Of a stretch of DNA of 38,838 nt, positions 26,281 through 34,617 are shown in pieces. Source of the DNA: Colwellia marinimaniae (lineage in GTDB: Bacteria > Pseudomonadota > Gammaproteobacteria > Enterobacterales > Alteromonadaceae). The stretch lies in contig NZ_BDQM01000036.1 in NCBI RefSeq assembly GCF_002207865.1, forward strand, positions 1-38,838, read 5' to 3'. The notes under the pieces are model-generated. The model was not told the origin of the DNA. It saw nothing but the letters and a program-made list of their open reading frames with translations, and made no database searches. Each line of letters starts with the position of its first letter. The first letter of the stretch is position 1. Position numbers and translations under genes: made by a program.

Positions 26281-28335
26281 CTACGCCTTAGCGAGCCAAA
26301 AGGCTACTTTTTCTGCTAATAATTGTGGATTAATCGGCTTGGCTAAATAATCATTCATACCAGAATCCAAACATTTTTGCTGGTCACCGCTCATGGTATT
26401 TGCCGTCATGGCAATGATACTCACCTGATTAACATGCTGATAGGCCTCGTCAGAGCGAATAGTTTTCGTCGCTTGATAACCGTCCATTTTCGGCATTTGA
26501 CAATCCATTAACACTAACTGATACGGCTGCGAAAATTGCCGCTGTAATATTAGCTCCAACGCATGTACACCATTGATAGCAACATCCGCACTATGGCCCA
26601 TCATACGTAAGAGCCCTAAAGCAACTTCTTGATTAATTCTATTATCTTCAACCAAGAGTATTCTTGCTTGTTTATTGATATTATTTTTTGGTTGCTCTTT
26701 TGCGGGGCTCACCGGTAAATCGCCCTGGGCTGACTTGCGGTTTTCACTAGCAAAAGCGCTCGTTAATACTTGATAAAACATGGCCGCACTTATAGGTTTT
26801 GCTAACTGATAGGTGTTGCCAGCATGGTCCAAGGTCAAAAGCATGCTGTTTGTTTCAGTACAGCTATGAGCCATTGAGGTCAGCATAATAATAGGCACGG
26901 TTTTCGAGCCTAGTTTATTATTTTTCCGCAATAAATTAGCAATATGATCCAGTGCCACTTTACCTAAATTGCTATCAAGTATAATGACGGAAAAATCATT
27001 ATTTACAATTTCATCACCCATGATGATTGCTGCATCTGTTGCTGTTTTCATCACAACATTAAGCCCCCATAGCTGTAATTGTTTACTAATGCTCAGTCCA
27101 CTTTTTTCATTACCGTCAATTAATAAAATAGGCTGCTCGCTAAAACCTTGGTACGGCTTTATTGATTGTCCACTCTTCCCTAGGCTTAGATGAAAAGTAA
27201 ATTGACTGCCCTGTCCCAACTGACTATTAACCTTTATATTCCCACCCATCAATTGACATAACTGCTTAACGATAGTCAGTCCTAATCCTGTTCCGCCATA
27301 TTTTCTGGTGGTCGAGGCGTCAGCTTGAGTAAACGCATGAAAAAGCCCACTACATTTTGTTGCGGGGATACCTATGCCAGTATCTGCAATAACAACCACT
27401 AATTTAACACCTGCTGAGCTGTCCTCTTGCGCGGTAACAGTAATACTAATTTCACCTTTATCGGTGAACTTAATCGCATTACTTAGCAAGTTAGTCATTA
27501 TTTGTTTTAATCGGCTAGGATCGCCCACGACCAAGCCTTCGGTCAACGCTGTGGTATCAATAATAACTTCAAGACCTTGGTGTTGTGCTTTAATAGCCAT
27601 AGCTTGTACCGTTTCAACGATGCAGTCAGGCAGATTAAATACTATTTTTTCAATCTCCAGCTTACCTGCTTCAATTTTAGAAAAGTCTAATATATCGTTG
27701 ATTAAATGCAATAAGGTTTCCGCGCTAACCCGAGCAAGTTTTGAGAAATGGCGTTGATTTTTACTTAACTCAGTATCCGCTAATAACGTTAGCATGCCAA
27801 GTACACCATTAATGGGTGTTCTTATTTCATGGCTCATATTGGCAAGAAATTCAGATTTTGAGCGATTTGCTACTTCAGCCTTTTGCTGCTGAAGCTTATT
27901 TTCATCGGCTAATTTTTGTAAGGTTTGCTCCTTTTTAACCGTATGGGTAACATTATCAATGACTATTTGGCAAAGAGGGCTTGCTGACTCAACCGCAATT
28001 TTTTTAACACTAATTTGTTGTTGAATTAAGGCAGTTTCATCGCCCAAAGCATTTTTTTGATAAAGTGGTAAAGGTGTCGGATTAAAGGTATTTGATAGTC
28101 TTGCCGGTAAACCCAAGGTCAAAGCAGACTCACAGGCATCACTCAGCCGGGAGTCTTGATACTTGTTGAATACCAAGCCTAAATATTTACCTTGATTTTC
28201 AGCTAAGGACTTACCGGCATAATCACTTACCCATTGATTAAAAAAGACTAACCTTTGCTGCTCATCAATGATAATAATGCCAACAGAAAGCTGGTTTAAG
28301 GAGGCATAAAGAATATCATTGCTTAACGTTGCCAT
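26281..28335 (-). CDS. Soluble hybrid histidine kinase: PAS, HisKA, HATPase, two receivers
   Basis: The 684-residue protein has no membrane segment. Order of domains: a PAS-like sensor (about 8-130), a short coiled linker, HisKA with His169 in NMSHEIRTPINGVLG, HATPase_c with N-box Asn286, DTGIGIP (318-324) and GGTGLGL (347-353), then two receivers. The first (about 402-520) has Asp454 and Lys513 but only one acidic residue at the metal site (LIDGN, Asp407-Gly408). The second (about 558-682) is complete: Glu563-Asp564, Asp611 and Lys666. No HPt domain is present, so phosphoryl groups would need a separate HPt or act on the receivers only. It starts nine bases after the cheC-like gene ends and is the last gene of a cheY-cheC-kinase operon. 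Confidence 0.93.
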   Translation of the reverse strand: MATLSNDILYASLNQLSVGIIIIDEQQRLVFFNQWVSDYAGKSLAENQGKYLGLVFNKYQDSRLSDACESALTLGLPARLSNTFNPTPLPLYQKNALGDETALIQQQISVKKIAVESASPLCQIVIDNVTHTVKKEQTLQKLADENKLQQQKAEVANRSKSEFLANMSHEIRTPINGVLGMLTLLADTELSKNQRHFSKLARVSAETLLHLINDILDFSKIEAGKLEIEKIVFNLPDCIVETVQAMAIKAQHQGLEVIIDTTALTEGLVVGDPSRLKQIMTNLLSNAIKFTDKGEISITVTAQEDSSAGVKLVVVIADTGIGIPATKCSGLFHAFTQADASTTRKYGGTGLGLTIVKQLCQLMGGNIKVNSQLGQGSQFTFHLSLGKSGQSIKPYQGFSEQPILLIDGNEKSGLSISKQLQLWGLNVVMKTATDAAIIMGDEIVNNDFSVIILDSNLGKVALDHIANLLRKNNKLGSKTVPIIMLTSMAHSCTETNSMLLTLDHAGNTYQLAKPISAAMFYQVLTSAFASENRKSAQGDLPVSPAKEQPKNNINKQARILLVEDNRINQEVALGLLRMMGHSADVAINGVHALELILQRQFSQPYQLVLMDCQMPKMDGYQATKTIRSDEAYQHVNQVSIIAMTANTMSGDQQKCLDSGMNDYLAKPINPQLLAEKVAFWLAKA

Positions 28336-28344
28336 ATCATCACC

Positions 28345-28968
28345 TTAGCTGTGAGCAGCATTCGTGATTCCATAAACAAATTTCCGCACTGATTCTTGAA
28401 AAACTTCTAATGAAGTAATATCCATAATAAAGGAAATATACCCGGTAATATCAACACTGGGTAAAGAAAATTTCACCTTAATATACAGTGACCAGTCGTA
28501 TTCACTACTGTAGGTAAAAACCTGATCAAGATTGCCTTGGATAAACTCAGGCATATCGATTGAGATAGACGCTTGTAAAAAATTAATCACAGTACCAAAA
28601 CAAGCATTTAAGATAACATTGCCTATTTCAACTAAAGAATCTTGCTCTAACTCTGATAAGTCCTCAATCGGTATTTTATTACCAAGTAATAACTTAACCA
28701 GCTGCAAACCATTATCTTTACTAAACATTAATAAAGCCTGCCCTTGAAAGTCCCCGGAAAAACGTTGGGTAACGGCACTAATTTCCATAGAAGTATCAAA
28801 ATCAAGCCTTTGTTTAGCCTCATTATTGGGTAATATCTCGATTTCAGGAATAGTTAAGTCAACCGTTTGTGAAACCATTTGATTCAAGGATCTAGCAGCT
28901 CGACCAATACCAATATTGAAAATTTCCGTTAAAGCGTCTATTTCAAGGGGAGTCAATTTATCTGGCAT
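28345..28968 (-). CDS. CheC-like CheY-P phosphatase
   Basis: The 207-residue protein has the two-fold repeat of the CheC/CheX/FliY phosphatases. Both active-site helices are intact: LTEIFNIGIGRAARSLNQM with Glu15 and Asn18, and SLVEIGNVILNACFGTVIN with Glu114 and Asn117, each in the ExxN spacing. FSGDFQGQALLMFS near 70-83 is the central strand pair. CheC proteins speed dephosphorylation of CheY-type receivers, so the likely partner is the receiver encoded 30 bases upstream. No chemotaxis receptor, CheA or CheW gene lies in the window, so this is probably a free-standing signalling module rather than the main chemotaxis pathway. Confidence 0.85.
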   Translation of the reverse strand: MPDKLTPLEIDALTEIFNIGIGRAARSLNQMVSQTVDLTIPEIEILPNNEAKQRLDFDTSMEISAVTQRFSGDFQGQALLMFSKDNGLQLVKLLLGNKIPIEDLSELEQDSLVEIGNVILNACFGTVINFLQASISIDMPEFIQGNLDQVFTYSSEYDWSLYIKVKFSLPSVDITGYISFIMDITSLEVFQESVRKFVYGITNAAHS

Positions 28969-28998
28969 ATAATAAATACTCGTTTGTTATTCTTACTG

Positions 28999-29355
28999 CT
29001 AGTTATGTAAAAAAGTTGCAATAACCTCTTCATCAATAGGTTTATTCATAAATGTTACTCCAGCCGCTAATGCTTGAGCTTTGATTTCATCTTGAATATT
29101 TGCGGTCAGTAAAGCGATTTTTGGAATGGTCAGCTTATCCGCTAAAGCACTGATTAACTCAAGTCCGGTCATGCCCGGCATATTGTAATCAACAAAGGCG
29201 ATATCAATCGACTTACCTTGAGCTACTTTGTCGAGTGCTTGCTCGCCATTACCAGCTTCAATAATATCCACCCCTTTTACATGGGCTTCTATAATTGTTT
29301 TTATCATCATGCGTGAAACTATGCTGTCATCAACCACTAAAATTGTTTTACTCAT
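28999..29355 (-). CDS. Single-domain CheY-like response regulator
   Basis: The 118-residue protein is a receiver domain only. All catalytic positions are present: Asp9 and Asp10 (VVDDS), phosphorylated Asp56 (FVDYNMPGM), Thr84 (LLTAN) and Lys105 (NKPID). The aromatic switch position is Met103 or Phe102 instead of Tyr. It is the first gene of the three-gene unit; the CheC-like phosphatase follows at 30 bases and the hybrid kinase after that. The kinase, receiver and phosphatase together would make a phosphorylation cycle. The output target of this receiver is not visible. Confidence 0.92.
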   Translation of the reverse strand: MSKTILVVDDSIVSRMMIKTIIEAHVKGVDIIEAGNGEQALDKVAQGKSIDIAFVDYNMPGMTGLELISALADKLTIPKIALLTANIQDEIKAQALAAGVTFMNKPIDEEVIATFLHN

Positions 29356-29548
29356 TGTGCCCCCTAAACGTTAAATCCTGAAATAGCATAAAGTTGCTAG
29401 AAAGCTTATGCAGGGACTTGGTTTTTATCAAGCTAATCAATAAAAATAGCGTCATTAGCCTTAAAGATAAAGACCTTGTGAGGTGAACCATTGAAAAGTG
29501 ACTTATGGCGTTATGCATAAAAATTGGCTTTTATTCTAGGCATTAATT

Positions 29549-29887
29549 TTAGGTAAACCGGACAAAACACCGATAGATATAGCTACTTTTGTTTTCAACA
29601 ACTAGTGCTTCAACAAGATCATTAACGTCATCCGTTAATGACACCGCTTTTTCATGGCTAGGATCAGGGTTATCTTGGCTTTGCATAAAGGCTTTTAACG
29701 TTTTTACTTTGAGCACTATTTTAGCGGTTAGCCATGCGGCTTTATCTGAAGATAACTTTAGCCCGACCTCCTTAGCTATATTGATAAAACGCGCTTGGCT
29801 ATAAATTCCAGCGAACCTTAATTGCTTTGAGCTAATAGCAAAAAATACAAATAGGCTTAAATAGAGAAACTTTATCAGTGTTTTCAT
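29549..29887 (-). CDS. Small secreted protein of unknown function
   Basis: The 112-residue frame starts with a basic-hydrophobic signal segment, MKTLIKFLYLSLFVFFAISS, and continues with an amphipathic alpha-helical part (FINIAKEVGLKLSSDKAAW, AKIVLKVKTLKAFM). AAGAGGTAG at good distance before the ATG supports translation. I recognise no family. It lies 193 bases upstream of the cheY-like gene on the same strand, and may or may not belong to that operon. Confidence 0.5.
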   Translation of the reverse strand: MKTLIKFLYLSLFVFFAISSKQLRFAGIYSQARFINIAKEVGLKLSSDKAAWLTAKIVLKVKTLKAFMQSQDNPDPSHEKAVSLTDDVNDLVEALVVENKSSYIYRCFVRFT

Positions 29888-30176
29888 AATACTACCTCTT
29901 ATTCAACGTCGAGCAGTAAAATCATCCCTGAAAGTATTTTATCCATCTTTATATTATATGTGAATATATTAGTTTTGCTGAAATAGCCCTAAGGTTACAT
30001 ATCCATAAACTAGTTTATTTGAACATAGCTAATCTGGAAATTATCGTATGCGGCTTTTAAACACTAGTGTATAATCGCGCGTATTACTTGTCCGGTAACT
30101 ACGTCTTGTTCGGTAATTATCGGTAAAATTACTGGCACATTTGACTCAGTAAACCTCAACATTCGACGGAACACAT

Positions 30177-31769
30177 ATGCTATCAGCAAATAACATAACC
30201 CAACAATTTGGCGCTAAGCCATTGTTTGAAAACATCTCACAAAAATTTGGTGACGGTAATCGTTACGGCTTAATTGGCGCCAATGGTTGTGGTAAATCTA
30301 CCTTTATGAAAATATTAGGTGGTGATTTAGAGCAAACCGGTGGCAATGTTACCCTTGATACCGGTGAACGTTTAGGTAAATTAAGTCAAGACCAATTCGC
30401 CTTTGAAAACTACAGCGTGATTGACACCGTAATTATGGGTCATACCGAACTTTGGGCAGTTAAAGAAGAACGTGACCGCATCTATGCTTTACCTGAAATG
30501 AGCGAAGCCGATGGCATGAAAGTAGGCGATTTAGAGTCTGAATATGCCGAAATGGATGGTTACAGCGCAGAAGCTCGTGCTGGTGAGTTGTTAATTGGCG
30601 TGGGTATCCCAGTAGAGCAACATTACGGTTTAATGAGTGAAATAGCGCCGGGTTTTAAGTTACGTATATTACTTGCTCAAGCACTATTTTCAGATCCTGA
30701 TATTTTATTATTAGATGAGCCAACCAACAACTTGGACATTCACACTATCCAATGGTTAGAAGAAACGTTAAATGAACGTAATTCAACCATGATCATCATT
30801 TCTCATGATAGACATTTTTTGAACAGTGTTTGTACCCATATGGCCGATTTAGATTACGGTGAGCTACGTGTTTTCCCGGGTAACTATGACGAATACATGT
30901 TGGCAGCGACTCAAGCAAGAGCACGTTTATTATCAGATAATGCCAAGAAAAAAGCACAAATTGGCGAACTGCAAGCCTTCGTGGCGCGTTTCTCAGCTAA
31001 CGCGTCTAAAGCAAAACAAGCCACCTCTCGTGCTAAGCGCATTGATAAAATTCAGTTAGAAGAAGTGAAAGCATCCAGTCGAAGTAACCCGTTTATTCGC
31101 TTTGAGCAAGAAAAGAAATTATTCCGTAATGCGCTTGTAGTTGAGAAACTAAATAAGAGCTTTGATGGTAATCATATTCTTAAAGATATTTCATTATTAA
31201 TTGAAGTAGGTGAACGCATCGCTATTATTGGTGAAAATGGTATTGGTAAAACAACCTTTTTACGTATGTTAATGAACGAAGTCGCTTATGAGCAAGATTC
31301 AGGTGAGTTTACTTGGTCTGAAAATGTAAATATTGGTTATTACGCACAAGATCATGAATTTGAGTTTGAAAATGACATGACCTTATTTGACTGGATGAGC
31401 CAGTGGCGTCAACCCACTGATGACGAGCAAGCGATTCGTGGCTATTTAGGGCGTTTACTGTTCTCCGCTGATGACATTAAAAAATCAATTAAAGTGTTAT
31501 CCGGTGGTGAAAAAGGTCGGATGTTATTTGGTAAGTTAATGATGCAACAGCCTAATATTTTACTGCTTGATGAACCAACCAACCACATGGACATGGAATC
31601 CATAGAATCATTAAATATGGCGTTAGAGCAATATGAGGGTACGCTTTTATTCGTTAGCCATGACCGAGAGTTTGTTTCAACTATCGCCACTCGTATTATT
31701 GAATTAACCAAAGACGGTTATATCGACTTTGCCGGTACTTATGATGAGTACTTAGCTAGCCAAGCATAA
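30177..31769 (+). CDS. ybiT: ABC-F ATPase YbiT
   Basis: The 530-residue protein has two ABC domains joined by the ABC-F linker and no membrane segments. First domain: Walker A GANGCGKST near 34-42, Walker B ILLLDEPTNNLD near 178-189. Linker: about 238-310, rich in Lys/Arg (ARLLSDNAKKKAQIGELQAF). Second domain: Walker A GENGIGKTT, signature LSGGEKGR, Walker B ILLLDEPTNHMD. The sequence follows E. coli YbiT throughout. ABC-F proteins bind the ribosomal E site and affect translation elongation. TATAAT at 30070-30075 may be the -10, about 100 bases upstream; the leader has CGGTAA repeated three times near 30104-30125. Confidence 0.95.
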   Translation: MLSANNITQQFGAKPLFENISQKFGDGNRYGLIGANGCGKSTFMKILGGDLEQTGGNVTLDTGERLGKLSQDQFAFENYSVIDTVIMGHTELWAVKEERDRIYALPEMSEADGMKVGDLESEYAEMDGYSAEARAGELLIGVGIPVEQHYGLMSEIAPGFKLRILLAQALFSDPDILLLDEPTNNLDIHTIQWLEETLNERNSTMIIISHDRHFLNSVCTHMADLDYGELRVFPGNYDEYMLAATQARARLLSDNAKKKAQIGELQAFVARFSANASKAKQATSRAKRIDKIQLEEVKASSRSNPFIRFEQEKKLFRNALVVEKLNKSFDGNHILKDISLLIEVGERIAIIGENGIGKTTFLRMLMNEVAYEQDSGEFTWSENVNIGYYAQDHEFEFENDMTLFDWMSQWRQPTDDEQAIRGYLGRLLFSADDIKKSIKVLSGGEKGRMLFGKLMMQQPNILLLDEPTNHMDMESIESLNMALEQYEGTLLFVSHDREFVSTIATRIIELTKDGYIDFAGTYDEYLASQA

Positions 31770-31770
31770 C

Positions 31771-31837
31771 GTAGGCGTGACTTCAGTCGCGCTAAATATT
31801 GCTACCCCCTTATTTGCGCGGTTAAAACCGCGCCTAC
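31771..31837. repeat. REPIN-like palindromic repeat between ybiT and rlmJ
   Basis: GTAGGCG (31771-31777) and CGCCTAC (31831-31837) are exact inverted ends. Aligned inward, the first 27 bases match the reverse complement of the last 27 with only transitions between them. Each half also folds on itself: GACTTCAGTC on the left and GCGGTTTTAACCGC on the right (opposite strand). Two inverted hairpins in 67 bases is the layout of a REP doublet (REPIN). It starts one base after the ybiT stop and ends 17 bases before rlmJ. Confidence 0.75.
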
Positions 31838-31854
31838 TGAAGAAGATATTTTTT

Positions 31855-32712
31855 ATGCTTAGTTATCGTCACGCTTTTCATGCTGGCAATTTTGCCGATG
31901 TACTCAAACACAGTGTTTTATCGCTGGTACTTGATTATATGACTCGTAAAGAAAAAGGCTTTTGTTATATAGATAGTCACTCTGGCGCGGGCATGTATCA
32001 ATTGGCCGAAGAGTATGCGCAAAAAACGGGGGAGTATAAAGACGGTATTGCCAAGATAATTAACGATGACCATGCACCTGAAGCACTTGCACCTTATTTA
32101 TCGCTAATCAACCGCCTTAACCTCAGTCCTGATAGCGAAGCAAGTAGTGAACTTAAGGTTTATCCTGGCTCTCCTGGCATAGCTAAAGCCTTTGTTCGTC
32201 GCCAAGACAGCAGTCATTTATTTGAATTACACCCAACGGATATTAAACACTTAGAAGATTTTTGTCAGCGCTGGCGTAAAGTATTTGTTAAGCAGTCTGA
32301 TGGTTATAAAGGTGTACTCGGCTTATTACCACCACCAAGTCGCCGTGGTGTAGTACTTATTGATCCGCCTTATGAGCTTAAAGAAGATTATCAAAAAGCG
32401 GTCAAGACCATCATCAAGGCCTATGCTAAGTTTTCTACTGGTACTTACATTCTTTGGTATCCTGTGGTTAAGCGTGAGCTAGTTGAAGAAATGCAGCAAG
32501 CATTCACAGCAAGTGCGGTTAAAAATGTGCTGCAAGTTGAATTTTGCATGACAGCGGATACTGACGAATATGGCATGACCGGCACTGGTTTGTTTATTGT
32601 TAACCCGCCATGGCAATTAACGACCCAACTTGAAGAAATATTACCTTATATGAAAACTAAATTAGGTAGTAATGATAGCCATTATAGCCTTAAGCAACTT
32701 ATTGCCGAGTAA
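31855..32712 (+). CDS. rlmJ: 23S rRNA (adenine2030-N6)-methyltransferase RlmJ
   Basis: RlmJ methylates A2030 of 23S rRNA using S-adenosylmethionine. The 285-residue product starts MLSYRHAFHAGNFADVLKH, diagnostic for the family, has YIDSHSGAGMYQL (SAM-binding region) near 41-53 and the N6-adenine motif DPPYE near 167-171. The reading frame is open from 31777, but the ATG at 31855 is chosen because it gives the family N-terminus; the extra 26 codons lie in the REPIN-like repeat. A frame running into the repeat is coincidental. Confidence 0.95.
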   Translation: MLSYRHAFHAGNFADVLKHSVLSLVLDYMTRKEKGFCYIDSHSGAGMYQLAEEYAQKTGEYKDGIAKIINDDHAPEALAPYLSLINRLNLSPDSEASSELKVYPGSPGIAKAFVRRQDSSHLFELHPTDIKHLEDFCQRWRKVFVKQSDGYKGVLGLLPPPSRRGVVLIDPPYELKEDYQKAVKTIIKAYAKFSTGTYILWYPVVKRELVEEMQQAFTASAVKNVLQVEFCMTADTDEYGMTGTGLFIVNPPWQLTTQLEEILPYMKTKLGSNDSHYSLKQLIAE

Positions 32713-33112
32713 CGTCGCTTAATCAGCTATGGGTAAATACGGTTAAAACTATGGCTACTATAAAAAACATCGGGAAATTGTTGATGGCTCTCAGCTAACA
32801 TGCTAATTAATGCTGGGATTGAAGCTCCCTGCCTTACATATTTAGTATTTAACAAAGTATAAGAAGTCTAAAGACTATTTACTCGCTTCTTTTCACTGTA
32901 CAATGATGTTTTAACCTGATGGTTAATGCTGATTTGCTGCAACGGTAAAGTGAGTGCCTTTCGACATTGTCACGATAAGCCTATAAGAGCTAAATTACGT
33001 AATTAAACCATCTTCAAATATTGCCGGAATTAGTTGAAACGTTATAGTCTCAAATAAAATCAATTACCGAACAAGTTATTATCTTCAAAAAAGTGCTTCA
33101 GAGCTTTAATGA

Positions 33113-33325
33113 AGAAACTTTTTTTACTATATTGATACTGGTAGTACGGGTAAAACAAAAAATTTCATTCCATCGTTAGGCATAAAACCTGAGCGAGGTT
33201 TACTATTTTCATCGGGTGATATGAGCTAATTAATAAAAGATCGAGCCGATGATATTTCATCTGAGTTACTTGTTATTGCGCGAAAGGTGGCTAGTGTGAA
33301 AAATAAAAAAGGTAAACATCGTTAA
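33113..33325 (+). pseudogene. Broken reading frame, possible gene remnant
   Basis: One frame reads YYIDTGSTGKTKNFIPSLG and on to FSSGDMS, hits a TAA at 33227, then continues in the same frame with LIKDRADDISSELLVIARKV to a stop at 33323. Just upstream, another frame reads FKKVLQSFNEETFF up to a run of seven T (33119-33125), where a one-base slip would join it to the first. In-frame stop and frameshift suggest decay. I cannot name the parent family. Confidence 0.35.
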
Positions 33326-33372
33326 TCCGCAATACAAGTTGCAGCTTAAAGTGGCTTAATTAAATTCAAAAT

Positions 33373-33401
33373 CTGATTTTGTAATGGTGATAGCAAATCA
33401 G
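33373..33401 (+). promoter_or_regulatory. Hairpin in the cspA leader
   Basis: CTGATTT (33373-33379) pairs with AAATCAG (33395-33401) around a 15-base loop, 35 bases before the cold-shock gene start. Structured leaders control cspA-type mRNAs in other bacteria; a role here is inferred, and a leftover terminator is possible since a short T-run follows. Confidence 0.35.
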
Positions 33402-33435
33402 AATTATATTTTTCACCAAAAATAAAGAGAACGTT

Positions 33436-33642
33436 ATGAGTAAAGGTATAGTTAAGTGGTTTAATTCAGATAAAGGTTTCGGCTTCATTACTCCAGAAGA
33501 CGGAAGTAAAGATTTGTTTGTTCATCATTCAGAAATTCAATCAGGCGGTGAATATGCAACATTGGCTGATGGTCAAGCCGTTGAATACGAAGTAGGTCAA
33601 GGACAGAAAGGTCCATGTGCAAATAAAGTTGTTGCTGTTTAA
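33436..33642 (+). CDS. CspA-family cold-shock protein
   Basis: The 68-residue protein is a single cold-shock domain: GIVKWFNSDKGFGFITPEDG holds the RNP1 motif KGFGFI, and KDLFVHHSEI holds RNP2. These proteins bind single-stranded RNA and DNA and melt RNA structure. AAAGAGAACGTT precedes the ATG. Which paralogue this is cannot be told from the window, so no symbol is given. It stands alone between decayed spacers. Confidence 0.95.
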   Translation: MSKGIVKWFNSDKGFGFITPEDGSKDLFVHHSEIQSGGEYATLADGQAVEYEVGQGQKGPCANKVVAV

Positions 33643-33652
33643 ACCGTAGCAC

Positions 33653-33705
33653 ATAACAATGATGTAAGCGGATGCGTTACACGCACTCACTTACTTCATT
33701 GTTAT
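33653..33705 (+). terminator. Large hairpin after the cold-shock gene
   Basis: ATAACAATGATGTAA (33653-33667) pairs with TTACTTCATTGTTAT (33691-33705), 15 bp with one mismatch. The loop contains a smaller hairpin, GATGCGT/ACGCA. No T-run follows, so it may act in mRNA 3' stability or with Rho rather than as a simple intrinsic terminator. Confidence 0.6.
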
Positions 33706-34250
33706 CGATAGAAAAACCAATCCAAATTAGCTTCACCACCTACCCCCCCTAATTTATTCTTCACGTCCTGAGTCTTTTAGCCAACCTTTTCTCACAATAA
33801 TAAAGGTGATTTTCTATCTCTCAGTGTCTTCAGATATTTAGCTTCACTATAGCGTTTTCTTGTCTGCCAACATCGAAACAGTATTCTGATCCATAAATTA
33901 TGAGCCATTAAAAGGATAAAATTCTAATTGCTGATTGATGTGAGTTTCCTTTTTGACCTTGTTGCACCGAGTATACTCCAGCCCAATATGATGAATAAAC
34001 GTTTTTGATGTCCATTCAATAAAGGACTGGCGAGGAATGTAGAGCACTGACCTGAAGCAATATAAGTATGGTATGAATCAGGTGTAAAAGACTATATTGT
34101 GGTATTAACAGACATTTTGGTGTTATTCTTTAAACAATAAATTTTCAAATCAAAACGCTATACATGTGCTACCAATAAACTAGTTACTTTTCTTAAAGTC
34201 ATTATTAGGGCGTTAACTGAATATTGGAGGTTACAAATTGGGGAGGTTCT
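33706..34250. other. Spacer with transposase remnant
   Basis: No intact gene. The minus strand contains two protein-like fragments in different frames: the fragment at 33792-33908 (listed separately) and, directly upstream in its sense, a stretch ending TSKTFIHHIGLEYTRC and further to FYPFNGS before a stop at 33898. The remainder shows nothing I can identify. Confidence 0.4.
33792..33908 (-). pseudogene. Probable C-terminal tail of a decayed transposase
   Basis: The 38-codon frame reads MAHNLWIRILFRCWQTRKR, continuing YSEAKYLKTLRDRKSPLLL to a TGA. The pattern resembles the C-terminal tail of IS110-like transposases, as I remember them; the family is uncertain. No start signal, no complete gene and no inverted repeats are seen, so this is a remnant. 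Confidence 0.4.
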
Positions 34251-34574
34251 ATGAGTGGCAACAAAAAACAGGTACGTCAAAACTTCAGGGACTCTGTCTT
34301 TAAGCGGGATAGAAATAAATGCGTATTCTGTCGACAGACTGACAATTTGATCGTCCATCACATTACGGAAAGAAATCTAATGCCATTTGGTGGCTATATT
34401 AAGGAAAATGGTATTTCTCTCTGTCCTGAGCATCACAAGATGGCTGAGAGCTATCATCACAGTAATGGTGAAGAATATCCTCAAGGCTTCCACCCTAATG
34501 AATTATACAGAAAAATCGGATCAAGTTTCGAAATAGCACAAAAAGCCTCAAAGCGATTAGAGAGATACAGTTAA
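34251..34574 (+). CDS. Small stand-alone HNH domain protein
   Basis: The 107-residue protein is a single HNH nuclease-type domain. KRDRNKCVFCRQTDNLIVHH gives the first Cys pair (CxxC) and the double His of the active-site strand; GISLCPEHHKMAE gives the second Cys and following His, so a Cys/His zinc site and ββα-metal fold are expected. The start is placed at 34251, after GGGGAGGTTCT, rather than the TTG at 34224. It has no partner gene with helicase, methylase or intein features. It could be a nuclease of a lost mobile element or an orphan housekeeping protein; activity is inferred from the motif. Confidence 0.8.
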   Translation: MSGNKKQVRQNFRDSVFKRDRNKCVFCRQTDNLIVHHITERNLMPFGGYIKENGISLCPEHHKMAESYHHSNGEEYPQGFHPNELYRKIGSSFEIAQKASKRLERYS

Positions 34575-34617
34575 CAAGACACCTCAGTCAGCCTTACCAC
34601 AGCCGCTGTGCTTGGCA

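Larger units (their letters stand above)
32713..33435. other. 720-base spacer with decayed coding fragments
   Basis: No intact gene is present. On the minus strand, 32727 to about 32870 is open for some 45 codons and ends with FPDVFYSSHSFNRIYP before a stop; it has protein-like composition but no start or known family. On the plus strand a broken frame is listed separately. The last 70 bases are the cspA leader. I read the stretch as remnants of lost genes. Confidence 0.4.

Noticed and set aside
27374..27757. 127-codon plus-strand frame opposite the hybrid kinase
   Set aside because: Antisense shadow of the HATPase and HisKA domains; composition mirrors the kinase codons.
31777..31854. 26-codon N-terminal extension of RlmJ
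   Set aside because: The extension lies in the REPIN-like repeat and the family N-terminus begins at the ATG at 31855.
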